DNA of 64,000 nt. Source: Grammothele lineata. Taxonomy: Eukaryota; Basidiomycota; Agaricomycetes; Polyporales; Polyporaceae. Of the stretch, positions 34,428-42,646 are shown one piece after another (positions within the stretch are counted from its first letter, which is position 1; the number at the start of each line of letters is the position of its first letter). A program made the translations under genes and the position numbers. The notes beneath the pieces were generated by a model, which was not told where the DNA came from, did no database searches, and saw nothing but the letters and a program-made list of their open reading frames with translations. The stretch spans positions 1-64,000 of the forward strand of contig NDFF03000188.1 in assembly GCA_002150815.3 (NCBI GenBank), read 5' to 3'.

Positions 34428-35939
34428 ATGGCGTTCAGAAGTCCCTCTCTACCCTTTGAGCTTCTTCAACAAATCTTCAAAGACAGAAAGGAGCTCATTC
34501 TCTCTGAATTGGACGACGACGAGCATTTCCACAACCCCAACAAGTGGCTGGTAGCCGTTGCACACGTCTGCCAATCCTGGCGCCACGTTGCCCTCGCGAC
34601 GACATCCCTCTGGCAGGACATCTACGTCAGGTGCACCCTTTCATGGCTGGAGTTGTGCTTGAGTCACTGCGGATCCCGTTGCGCTCTGCGCGTCACTGTC
34701 GCTAACGTCAAATATTACGATTTGCGAGCTCTGTGGGACAGTCACGCCGATCGCATCGAGATGCTTACCTTCTTCCAGGCCACGAAAGAGCGCCTCGGGT
34801 CCCTCGGCTACTCCTTCAATTGGTATAAACCGATCCCGAAGCTCCTCTCTTTTCGAGTTGTCGGCAAGCCAGTCAGCGTCCCAGTACTTGGTAACGACGT
34901 TCTCTCTTTCATGCGGGGTACGCTCCAGACGCTCTCCGTTCGCGGCGCATATCTCGACTGGCTGTCCTCGGACGTCCTCGGGCCTCGACTTCGCCATCTC
35001 GAGTATCACGAACCCGAGACTCGTCCCTCACACTACCATGGAGAATTACATTACTTCGGGATGCTATTCCATGTCCTCCAGCGCTGTACAGGGCTCGAGG
35101 AACTCTACATTCGTGGCTGGCTCCCCTTCCAACATTTCGCAGACCCCCCCTGGCATGACTATTCCTCCGTATCTTTTCCCCGCATGCGCCGCTTGTCGCT
35201 CCACACTTCGCGCTATGGCCTCACACACCTGCTTCTCTCTCAATTTCGCCTCCCTGATACAGCCGAAGTGTCCATCACCATCTCAGCGGCCAAGGAGTGG
35301 CCCTTCAAGTTCCCCGGCCTCCTCGAGACGGTCCCGTCACATGACCCGCTCTGTCTTCCTATGCTCACCGCAGCGAGCTCTGCTCGCTTCTCTCCGACCG
35401 GGTTCTCCTGCTTCTCTCTAGACGCCGAGAGTAGCCCCGCGGGCAGCCTTCGCGTCGACTTCGACACGGAAGGGCTTGACGACAACACGGCCGCCTCGTG
35501 GCGGTACGCCCGGGACACCCGCTGGCTCTACGAGGGATGCGCGCTTCTCCGCCACTCGCGCTTGAACACGCTCCGCCACGTCGAAATAGGAAGCTCTTGG
35601 CGGAGTCCCGGGCTCATCGAGGCGGCGGGGTTGTGGCGCACGCTCTTCGTGGAGCTTCCGTGCGTCCAGACTCTGGTGATGTCCGGCCCCCAGGAGGAAG
35701 ATGTAGTCGCTCTCGCGAAAGTGCTGAATGAAGACGTAGAGACAGGCTCGGAAGGAGACAGGAGTGGTATGTGGGATATGTGGGCCCCGGAGCTGGTGCG
35801 GGTGGAGCTCACCTCCGCTACCGATGAGGACGAGCAGGACGTTCCGGAGGCATGGACGAGGATGTTGGACGAGTGCATGCGCTTGCGCGCAGAACTTCGG
35901 AGATGGTCGGAGGCCAGTGAGAACGAGAACGACGCATAG
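34428..35939 (+). CDS. F-box protein, tandem copy 1 (503 aa)
   Basis: Single coding exon. The N-terminal F-box is MAFRSPSLPFELLQQIFKDR, followed by AVAHVCQSWRHVALATTSLW and QDIYVRCTLSWLELCLSHCG, the 'VC..WR..A..T..LW' pattern of Agaricomycete F-box proteins. The rest is a Leu-rich array (for example LQTLSVRGAYLDWL, GLEELYIRGWLPF, MRRLSLHTSRYGL, NTLRHVEIGSS), likely a solenoid for substrate binding. The C-terminus is acidic. It is a close paralogue of the gene at 36749, sharing long identical blocks such as ALAKVLNEDVETGSEGDR against ALAKVLNEDAETGSEGDR. Predicted SCF substrate adaptor; target unknown. A TATA-like box and a 5'UTR intron lie upstream. Confidence 0.85.
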   Translation: MAFRSPSLPFELLQQIFKDRKELILSELDDDEHFHNPNKWLVAVAHVCQSWRHVALATTSLWQDIYVRCTLSWLELCLSHCGSRCALRVTVANVKYYDLRALWDSHADRIEMLTFFQATKERLGSLGYSFNWYKPIPKLLSFRVVGKPVSVPVLGNDVLSFMRGTLQTLSVRGAYLDWLSSDVLGPRLRHLEYHEPETRPSHYHGELHYFGMLFHVLQRCTGLEELYIRGWLPFQHFADPPWHDYSSVSFPRMRRLSLHTSRYGLTHLLLSQFRLPDTAEVSITISAAKEWPFKFPGLLETVPSHDPLCLPMLTAASSARFSPTGFSCFSLDAESSPAGSLRVDFDTEGLDDNTAASWRYARDTRWLYEGCALLRHSRLNTLRHVEIGSSWRSPGLIEAAGLWRTLFVELPCVQTLVMSGPQEEDVVALAKVLNEDVETGSEGDRSGMWDMWAPELVRVELTSATDEDEQDVPEAWTRMLDECMRLRAELRRWSEASENENDA

Positions 35940-36194
35940 GCATTTCCGCCTTATGTACTGTGTGGGCCGTATCTGGCCCCTTTCTGTCACTTTCTTCGAT
36001 AAAGTCATTACAAACGGCCTATTATCCTGATAGCGTGAATCAGAGGACTGACGACTAACCTGCACCGGTGACCGACGCGGTCAACCGTCATACGCGTGTA
36101 GATTGCGCTGCGACTCTCCATTTTTACTGTTGTCCTGTAGGTATCAGGTAACGCATATCCGATGCTCACGTGAACTTAATGTGATTGTGGTAGG

Positions 36195-36345
36195 AGACCG
36201 TTACTGTGCTGGGACTCGAGCCGTAGACAATCGAGTCGCCCGCCTGTTCCAGGCGCCGCCCGGGGTCTCCGGAGATCCCGACTCCGAGCCCGGGCCGGGT
36301 CTGCCACGCCTGGGCGCTCAGACCACGGTGTGCCAACGGTCCTGT
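36195..36345 (-). other. tRNA(Ser)-like or SINE-like remnant, copy 1
   Basis: On the minus strand a B-box-like GGCTCGAGTCC is followed by CAGCACAGTAACGG, which resembles the T-arm and 3' acceptor strand of a serine tRNA (with a G at the discriminator position). About 100 bases upstream is an A-box-like TGGTCTGAGCG. No complementary 5' acceptor strand was found, so it is not an intact tRNA gene. A related 3' half is present in the second duplication unit. Confidence 0.3.
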
Positions 36346-36616
36346 CTCAGTCGCGCCCATCACCCGACATTTAACAAGTCGTCGTCTTGTCCCGAGCCTC
36401 GCCAACTGTTCATGTTGTCGGTCTTCCCGTCTTGACATCGGACGCTGCGATGCGCTAAGTCCACTTAAGGGCTCGGAAATGTTTTGTCTTCTCCGTCACA
36501 TAGCCTGGCAACGGCCTTCAATCGACAAGAGTCGTTATCGTGAGTTGGAGTCGGATGACTCGATTTGAACAATAGCAGGGCCTCGCTACAACTGGGTACA
36601 AGCACGGCGGCGGCCC

Positions 36617-36625
36617 AGTATATCT
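36617..36625 (+). promoter_or_regulatory. TATA-like box of F-box gene 36749
   Basis: GTATATCTG, at the position matching the box of the first tandem copy (about 60 bp upstream of the 5'UTR intron). Confidence 0.45.
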
Positions 36626-36677
36626 GTGACACACAACTGCAAGAACGCTTCCCAGGCTCACATTCAGCTCCTTCCAC

Positions 36678-36741
36678 GTAAGTGTGATACGAAGAGTCCA
36701 CGTTCGTTCGCCCGACTGACTTCGTTCTCTTCAAATGAAAG
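36678..36741 (+). other. 5'UTR intron of F-box gene 36749
   Basis: Donor GTAAGT at 36678 and acceptor GAAAG ending at 36741. It removes the reading frame that would otherwise extend the protein 41 codons upstream to 36626. Confidence 0.6.
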
Positions 36742-36748
36742 CGCAATC

Positions 36749-38251
36749 ATGTCGATCAGAAGTCCTTCGATACCCTTTGAGCTTCTTCAGCAAATCTTCA
36801 AAGACAGAAAAGAGTTCATTATCTCCGAACTGGACGACGAGGCGCATTTCCGCAATCCCAATAAGTGGTTAGTAGCGGTCGCGCACGTCTGCCAATCCTG
36901 GCGCCACACTGCCTTCGCGACGGCGTCCCTCTGGCAAGACATCTACGTCAGGCGCACCCTGTCATGGCTCGAGCTGTGCTTGAGCCACTGCGGACCCCGC
37001 GGCACCCTGCGCGTTACTCTAGCTAACATCAGGCCGCGCGATCTAGTGGACATCATGGAAGCCCTGTGGAAGAATCACGGTCATCGCGTCGAAATGCTTA
37101 CCCTCTTTCAGGCCACAAAAGCGAGCCTCTCCGGCTTCGGTTACTCTTTCTGGCACACACCGGAGCCGAGATTCCATACGCTTCGAGTTATTGGCAGGAA
37201 GACACCCAACGTCCCAGTCCTCGATGATGACGTCCTCATGCTCATGCCGCGTAAGCTGCGAACGCTCTCCATTCGCGGCACATATTTCAAGTGGATGTCC
37301 CAGGCCCTCGGGCCTCAACTGCGCCGTTTCGACTACCACGAAGCCGAGACCCGTCCCACAGCTTACCGCCCGTGCAATATAGGGGGATCACTCAATTTCC
37401 AAGTGCTCTTTCGTAGCCTCCAGCGTTGTACGGGCCTCGAGGAACTTCATATTCGTGGTTGGCTCGCCTTCAAATGCAATACCCCGTTCCCGAACGGCCC
37501 TCTCATTACCGTGCCCTTCCCCCGCATGCGCCGCCTATCGCTTCACACTTCGCGCCCGGGCCTCGTGCGCATGCTTCTCTCCGAATTCCTCCTCCCTGAG
37601 ACGACCGAGGTGTCAGTCACCATCGCAGCCGCCAAGGATCAGCCCCTTGATAGTCTCCTGGACACGATCCCGTGCGACCCGCGTTGTCTACCCGTTCTCG
37701 CCGCAGTGAGCTCTGCTCGCCTTTCTCCGGACGGGTTCTCGTGCTCCTCTCTCGACGTCGACGGAAGCATTACCGTTGAATTCGACCTAGAGGAGCTTAG
37801 CCGCGACGTCTCATGGTCGTACGCTCGCGACGCAAGTTGGCTCCGTGAGGGAAGCGCGCTCCTCCGCCACTCGCGCGATACACTCCGGCATCTCGAATTG
37901 GAGGGCTCTTTGCGGGGGTCCGGGTGTGCCGATGCGGTGGCGAAGTGGCGCGAGCTCTTTACGGCGCTCCCGCGCATCCAGACCTTGGCGGTGTCTGAGC
38001 TCCAGGAGGACGACGTGGTGGCTCTTGCGAAAGTGCTGAATGAAGACGCAGAGACCGGCTCGGAGGGAGACAGGGATGGTTTGTCAAGGATGTGGGCCCC
38101 GGAGCTGGTGCGGGTAGAGCTCATCCCTGCCACTGATGCTGAGCAAGAGGACATCCCGGAAGCATGGACAAGGATGCTGGACGAGTGCGTGTGCCTGCGC
38201 AAAGAGCTTCAAGGGTCCGAGTCGGAGGCTGAGAATAGGAACGACATATAA
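36749..38251 (+). CDS. F-box protein, tandem copy 2 (500 aa)
   Basis: Single coding exon, starting MSIRSPSIPFELLQQIFKDR. An upstream in-frame ATG at 36626 was rejected because the intervening sequence contains a 5'UTR intron conserved with the first copy. The F-box, 'HVCQSWRH' block and Leu-rich segments correspond one for one to the gene at 34428, with scattered substitutions and small indels. Many changes are conservative, so both copies look maintained rather than decaying. The tail reads LVRVELIPATDAEQEDIPEA. Predicted SCF adaptor. The pair offers an example of recent F-box family growth in place. Confidence 0.85.
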   Translation: MSIRSPSIPFELLQQIFKDRKEFIISELDDEAHFRNPNKWLVAVAHVCQSWRHTAFATASLWQDIYVRRTLSWLELCLSHCGPRGTLRVTLANIRPRDLVDIMEALWKNHGHRVEMLTLFQATKASLSGFGYSFWHTPEPRFHTLRVIGRKTPNVPVLDDDVLMLMPRKLRTLSIRGTYFKWMSQALGPQLRRFDYHEAETRPTAYRPCNIGGSLNFQVLFRSLQRCTGLEELHIRGWLAFKCNTPFPNGPLITVPFPRMRRLSLHTSRPGLVRMLLSEFLLPETTEVSVTIAAAKDQPLDSLLDTIPCDPRCLPVLAAVSSARLSPDGFSCSSLDVDGSITVEFDLEELSRDVSWSYARDASWLREGSALLRHSRDTLRHLELEGSLRGSGCADAVAKWRELFTALPRIQTLAVSELQEDDVVALAKVLNEDAETGSEGDRDGLSRMWAPELVRVELIPATDAEQEDIPEAWTRMLDECVCLRKELQGSESEAENRNDI

Positions 38252-38575
38252 GACCTTCCGCATAATCTACAGTATGGACCGTATCCGATCTCTTCCCTAT
38301 CACTCTTTGTGGGCAAGTCATTCCGGACTGATAACCAAGAGTAGTGGTGGCGTCGATGCATCCCTACAAATCTGCCTGTGCCCGTACTTCCCGAAGAACA
38401 TGCTGCGATCACCACGGTAGCCAACGCGATCATGTGACATGGGATCATACGCGTGTGGATTGAGTTGCGGCTCTCTGAATCCTTTAGGTAAGATCTTAAA
38501 GCTTTTCAATGATCTTGTCAGCTCAATTCAGCGACGCGTATCCGGTGCTCACGTCAAGTTAACGTGACCGTGGCA

Positions 38576-38630
38576 GGAGACCGTCGCTGTGTTGAGATTC
38601 GAACCACCAACTCGAGACAGACGCCGCTCT
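38576..38630 (-). other. tRNA(Ser)-like remnant, copy 2
   Basis: The minus strand reads GGTTCGAATCT, a good B box, followed by CAACACAGCGACGG, the homologue of the copy at 36195. No 5' half with a complementary acceptor (CGTCGCT) was seen; the next gene starts eight bases to the right. Confidence 0.35.
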
Positions 38631-38637
38631 AGTAATA

Positions 38638-39330
38638 ATGAGTCTGCGGCTCCCGCTCAGCTCTGAGCTGTGTCCGTCACACCTAGGACTGATGTTGGTT
38701 CCTGCCATTCCTCCTGTCGTCGTGTACGTTACGATGCTGGACTGGCAAGATTTCCATGAAGTGTCCGCAGCGCCGCCGGAAACGCCCCCGGGAGCACTGC
38801 ACTACGACGCCCCGATTCCGACAGCGAGACCGCTCCAGAAAGGCATGTACGTCAAGCTTTTCACCCTAGTTCCCTTACATCCCGACTACTTCCTCCAATA
38901 CCAAGGACGACGGAACATTCTTTGCCCAAACGACATCTACATCGAAGGGTGGATCACGAAGGTCGTCTCGATAACCTCCGAAGCCGTCTGCTTCCTCGTC
39001 GGCGGCCTGGGGACCTCGGGGTGGCCTACGGTCATACGAGTGCCCAACATTCCCGGTTTTACCAGTATCGTTGCCCCCGAAGATGCAGCCGCGGCTTGGC
39101 CTGGCCATCTGTTCCGGACACCGATATCTCTCCGCCTCAACATCACCATCGCCGGACAGCCCCTACGTCTCCCGGAGGGGAAGGAAATGCCAATCCTGTG
39201 GACGAGACCATCACCGGGTACGATTGAAGATACCACCGCAAGCGCCGAGGACGCGTTCTGTGGTGGTCAAGCACTCACCAGCATACTAGAAGATCAAGCC
39301 GACGACGTCCTTGATGAACCAACACTATAG
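38638..39330 (+). CDS. Orphan hypothetical protein (230 aa)
   Basis: A single open frame begins at the first base after the right edge of the F-box duplication. Codon use and internal content look genuine: LQKGMYVKLFTLVPLHPDYF, SEAVCFLVGGLGTSGWPTVI, FRTPISLRLNITIAGQPLRL. The N-terminal 30 residues contain a hydrophobic run (LGLMLVPAIPPVVVYVTML) that could be a signal anchor. The C-terminus is acidic. No family was recognised and there is no sign of introns. The start is uncertain: an ATG at 38692 or 38734 would drop the hydrophobic segment. It may be lineage-specific. Confidence 0.5.
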   Translation: MSLRLPLSSELCPSHLGLMLVPAIPPVVVYVTMLDWQDFHEVSAAPPETPPGALHYDAPIPTARPLQKGMYVKLFTLVPLHPDYFLQYQGRRNILCPNDIYIEGWITKVVSITSEAVCFLVGGLGTSGWPTVIRVPNIPGFTSIVAPEDAAAAWPGHLFRTPISLRLNITIAGQPLRLPEGKEMPILWTRPSPGTIEDTTASAEDAFCGGQALTSILEDQADDVLDEPTL

Positions 39331-40486
39331 CCAAAGAAAAGGCGAATTTGAAGGCACCCATTTCAATTATTCGTGCCCCGGACGTCCACGCTATCAATCA
39401 CCGTCTTGAGGCTATATACGTCCACAAGGACGCAGGTTCGCTTGAGCTAGGTTCCACGTTGTAGGTATGTATGTCCCGCTCACCTTCTGCGTATATTGTG
39501 AACAATCTTCGACATCGATGCTGAGCAGCTAATCTTTGAAGATTCACGGAAAGCCAGCATCTCCTTAATATTGCTGCTATCAAAATGCTTTATTAATGGG
39601 CGCATTAGAAGACATACGAGTACCTGGAGGTTCGACATTGACGGAACACAGTACGTTTTCTCACTATCCAGTATAGGTTGGCGAGTCTCAAAAAGTCTTC
39701 TTGATTAGAGACGGATTGACGACTTGAGGAAGCAGAGACGACTTACATCCCTGCGTCGAGCAACCTTAAGGCTTTGCATGTCATCGATGGATTGTAGCTG
39801 AATTATGACTCGACGAGACGCTAGAACTTTTTCAGACACTTGTGAAGCGAATATTTACGAGTCGATTTTTACCCCAATATTCCTCGTGCCTGTTCAACAA
39901 CGGAGAACAAGATGCCCTCCCCAATTATTCCTCAGACCATAGATTGTGTCTACATCAACTTAGCCCACATCCGGCCGACAGGCGAGCACTCACCGTGTTG
40001 AACTCTGATGTGAGACCCTTGTCCACGAGAATTGAATACTCGTTCGAGCAACTGTGGGTGAATTGTGAAAGAGCTATGGGTTGACAAAGGGGATGTATGC
40101 ACGTCGGGACGCGTTAGATCGGCGAGAGGGATTAGGAGCGGTATACTAGTGTGCGGTTCGTGACTGAACTTGGGGTATCAACAACAAACATTCATGGCCG
40201 TCTAAACACCGTCAGGCTATAGAGATCTGCACTCCGAACGTTGCTCGCACCATCGGAGTTTGAAGTGTTAATGATGAGCGTTATCATAGACGGTACAAAA
40301 CCGTTTGCCGCCGAGCAGCGCGTCTTCAGACCGCACTCCTACTGCTTAGTTGACTACACGCCACTCGCGAGCCACTGCCACACGCCCACCCCAGTAGATC
40401 GGACAACCTAGTGTTTTATAGCGTGAGGCTTAGGTCATTCTTCAGATTGATGCAGTATGCTCACCCTCTCTCACTAACCCGTAGCT
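39331..40486. other. Intergenic
   Basis: More AT-rich than its surroundings. Only short frames without coding composition (for example 39842-40084). The last 100 bp should hold the promoter of the F-box gene at 40487; GTTTTATAG at 40412 is a possible TATA-like element. Confidence 0.4.
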
Positions 40487-42241
40487 ATGACGGAGCCTCC
40501 GTTGACAACTACTACTACCTCTGGTTCGAATAATGCTCTCGGCGTGAAATGCTCCACGCTTTGTTATATAGAGCGTATGCCGTCGGAAATCTTGGTGGCC
40601 ATTTTCGAAGAAGTCCGGGGGAACATTCACTGGCACCCTTCAATAGACAGTGGATTCCTGGTCGTAGGATATCCTTATTTCTTCAAAGAGAGACGGTGGC
40701 TTGCGATGGCCTGTGTTTGCAAGCGTTGGTCTGGAATCGTCTTTAATTCCTCTCAACTTTGGAAGCATGTGTATCTTCGAGCGGACGCTATGTGGCTCAA
40801 AACCTGCTTGAAGAACGCCGGACGCCGGTTGCTGAACATAGTCATCGATAAGGAAGATGCCTCCTTCTTCGAGGAAGTCACTGGCATCTTATCCCATCAC
40901 CCCGATCGTGTCCAAATGATTGCCTTGGTGCAATATAATGCCGAAATCCTTGCCAGGCTCCCGCTCATTGTGGAAATGCAGAAGAACACACTCGTAGATT
41001 TGCGTATCGACTCTGGGAGCGATTTTAGGAACCAGACACTTCTCACTGACGAGATTATCGGCCCGCTCGTTCTCCCTGCACTCCAGTCACTCCGCCTAGC
41101 AGACACCTGCATTGACTGGCGAGCAACTAGTATCGCTCAACTGCGCACCTTGATTTATACAGAAACCTACATAAGGGCCGTGAGGCCCCCCGCACGTCGC
41201 ATCTCTCTCGACGGCTTCCTCCGCATCCTAAAGGAGTGCGTTGCCCTCGAAGAGGTTGTGTTCCATCGTGACCTGCCCTACGACGTATTCAATGACGACA
41301 ACGTGCTCAACGTCCGAAGTGACCTGTTCGTCGACATGCCCCGCTTGCGCTTCATGATACTTGAGACCATCCCGGAGGGTCATGCGCTACCCCTTCTTTC
41401 GCATCTCCGCCTTCCATCCTCTGCATGCGTCTATATAGAACTAGATGTGGCCGACGTACTCAACCTCGACAGCCTCCTGGAAACTATCCCACAGGACACT
41501 ACATGTCTCCCCATTCTCGCTGCTGCGACAAAGGCCTCCGTTGGAGACCGCTCCTTCTCGTGTGGAATTGGAGACTCATCGCGGGTGTTGAGCTCTGAGA
41601 ATCTCACGGTGGCCTTCAGCGTGCTTGCAGATGAAGATGATCATGAACTGGAAGAATGGGACCCCGAGATTTGGCCCTACCACTCACAGTGGGTCGAGGA
41701 ATCCATCGCCCTCATCGGAAACGCGCCCATTGATAACCTGGAGATCGCGCTTTATGAAGATGGTAGTTTGGACGAGGAAGATTGCTGTCGCTTGCTCGGG
41801 GCGTTCCCGGAAGTGATCAAGCTCCGAGTCCGCGCATCCGAGGAGACGGGCAGGTCGAGCCTCGATCCGCTGCCGTATGCCTTGACCCGCAGGTGTATCG
41901 AGGTTGGGGAAGGAACGCGGCCTTTAAACGCTGCTCATGGGATTAGGCCCACTAGAATCTGGAAGAGCGACGTTCTGTTGCCCAAGCTACGTGATCTGGA
42001 GCTGGAGGGGATCAAGTCATGCGACGGTCCACCTCTTCTGAGACGGCTGTCTTGGTGTCTGCAAACGAGAGCGCTGGGCGGCTTACACCTCGAGAAACTG
42101 TCAATCAAGATGGCGGTCCATGAAGGGCCAGTTGGGATCATGGGAAGTGGGTGGAGATCAGACGATTGCGAACGGCTAGCGCACCTCCTCTTCGTGAACA
42201 CTGGAGTGGTCTGTAGAGAAGTTCAATTTCAAATGCAGTAG
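40487..42241 (+). CDS. Divergent F-box protein (584 aa)
   Basis: Single coding exon. Residues 28-50 form the F-box (IERMPSEILVAIFEEVRG), followed by MACVCKRWSGIVFNSSQLWK and HVYLRADAMWLKTCLKNAGR, the same block order as in the neighbouring F-box genes. Leu-rich segments follow (LPALQSLRLADTCIDWR, FLRILKECVALEEVVFHRDL, LPKLRDLELEGIK). It shares layout but little close identity with the pair at 34-38 kb, so it split earlier. The start could instead be the ATG at 40574 (MPSEIL), but the upstream residues keep coding composition. Predicted SCF substrate receptor; target unknown. Confidence 0.82.
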   Translation: MTEPPLTTTTTSGSNNALGVKCSTLCYIERMPSEILVAIFEEVRGNIHWHPSIDSGFLVVGYPYFFKERRWLAMACVCKRWSGIVFNSSQLWKHVYLRADAMWLKTCLKNAGRRLLNIVIDKEDASFFEEVTGILSHHPDRVQMIALVQYNAEILARLPLIVEMQKNTLVDLRIDSGSDFRNQTLLTDEIIGPLVLPALQSLRLADTCIDWRATSIAQLRTLIYTETYIRAVRPPARRISLDGFLRILKECVALEEVVFHRDLPYDVFNDDNVLNVRSDLFVDMPRLRFMILETIPEGHALPLLSHLRLPSSACVYIELDVADVLNLDSLLETIPQDTTCLPILAAATKASVGDRSFSCGIGDSSRVLSSENLTVAFSVLADEDDHELEEWDPEIWPYHSQWVEESIALIGNAPIDNLEIALYEDGSLDEEDCCRLLGAFPEVIKLRVRASEETGRSSLDPLPYALTRRCIEVGEGTRPLNAAHGIRPTRIWKSDVLLPKLRDLELEGIKSCDGPPLLRRLSWCLQTRALGGLHLEKLSIKMAVHEGPVGIMGSGWRSDDCERLAHLLFVNTGVVCREVQFQMQ

Positions 42242-42646
42242 ACATGGTAGCGCTGCACAAACAGATCTACTTCGGTTGTCGTATATGTAACGTTCTTGCG
42301 GTGCAAGAGGGCCAGGTTATGTGCATTGTATGTTTACGGGACGAGTCGTTCAGGCACGTACAGGGCGGTTGTCGGCACTGTAAAGTAGAGGACCTGTTAA
42401 GACATCCCATCGTGAGACGGGGATATACCACTGAGAGATTGTGAGGACTCATCCAATGTACGGCGTAGTAGACCGCGATGACAATGTCTAAGGAAGTTCT
42501 TGGAGAAGTTGACATCGCACTCCCAGACGTGTCTTCAGACAAACTTCACCTCACACATTGCCCTGTCGCGGTCGAGCTTACAATCTTCATTAACGCATTC
42601 CCGAAAATAAGGATACGGATAGTGATACAGCGTGCACCCACACGCA
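42242..42646. other. Convergent intergenic region
   Basis: 405 bp between the 3' ends of the F-box gene (+) and the Rxt3 gene (-). No other feature seen. Confidence 0.5.

Larger units (their letters stand above)
33827..38625 (+). repeat. Tandem segmental duplication carrying two F-box genes
   Basis: Unit one runs from about 33827 to about 36250 and unit two from about 36321 to about 38625. Left edges match (GACCACGGTG(C/T)GCCAA at 33827 and 36321). Promoters match (AACAATAGCAGG or GACAATAGCAGG followed by GCACGGCGGC at 34255/36575), as do TATA-like boxes, 5'UTR introns, whole coding regions and 3' flanks (TCATACGCGTGT at about 36089/38446; GGAGACCGT(T/C)(A/G)CTGTG at 36192/38575). Corresponding points are 2.3-2.5 kb apart. 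Confidence 0.85.

Noticed and set aside
36626..36748. Upstream in-frame ATG extending the second F-box protein by 41 residues
   Set aside because: The segment contains an intron (36678-36741) conserved in the first copy's 5'UTR, so these codons are not translated in the mature mRNA.
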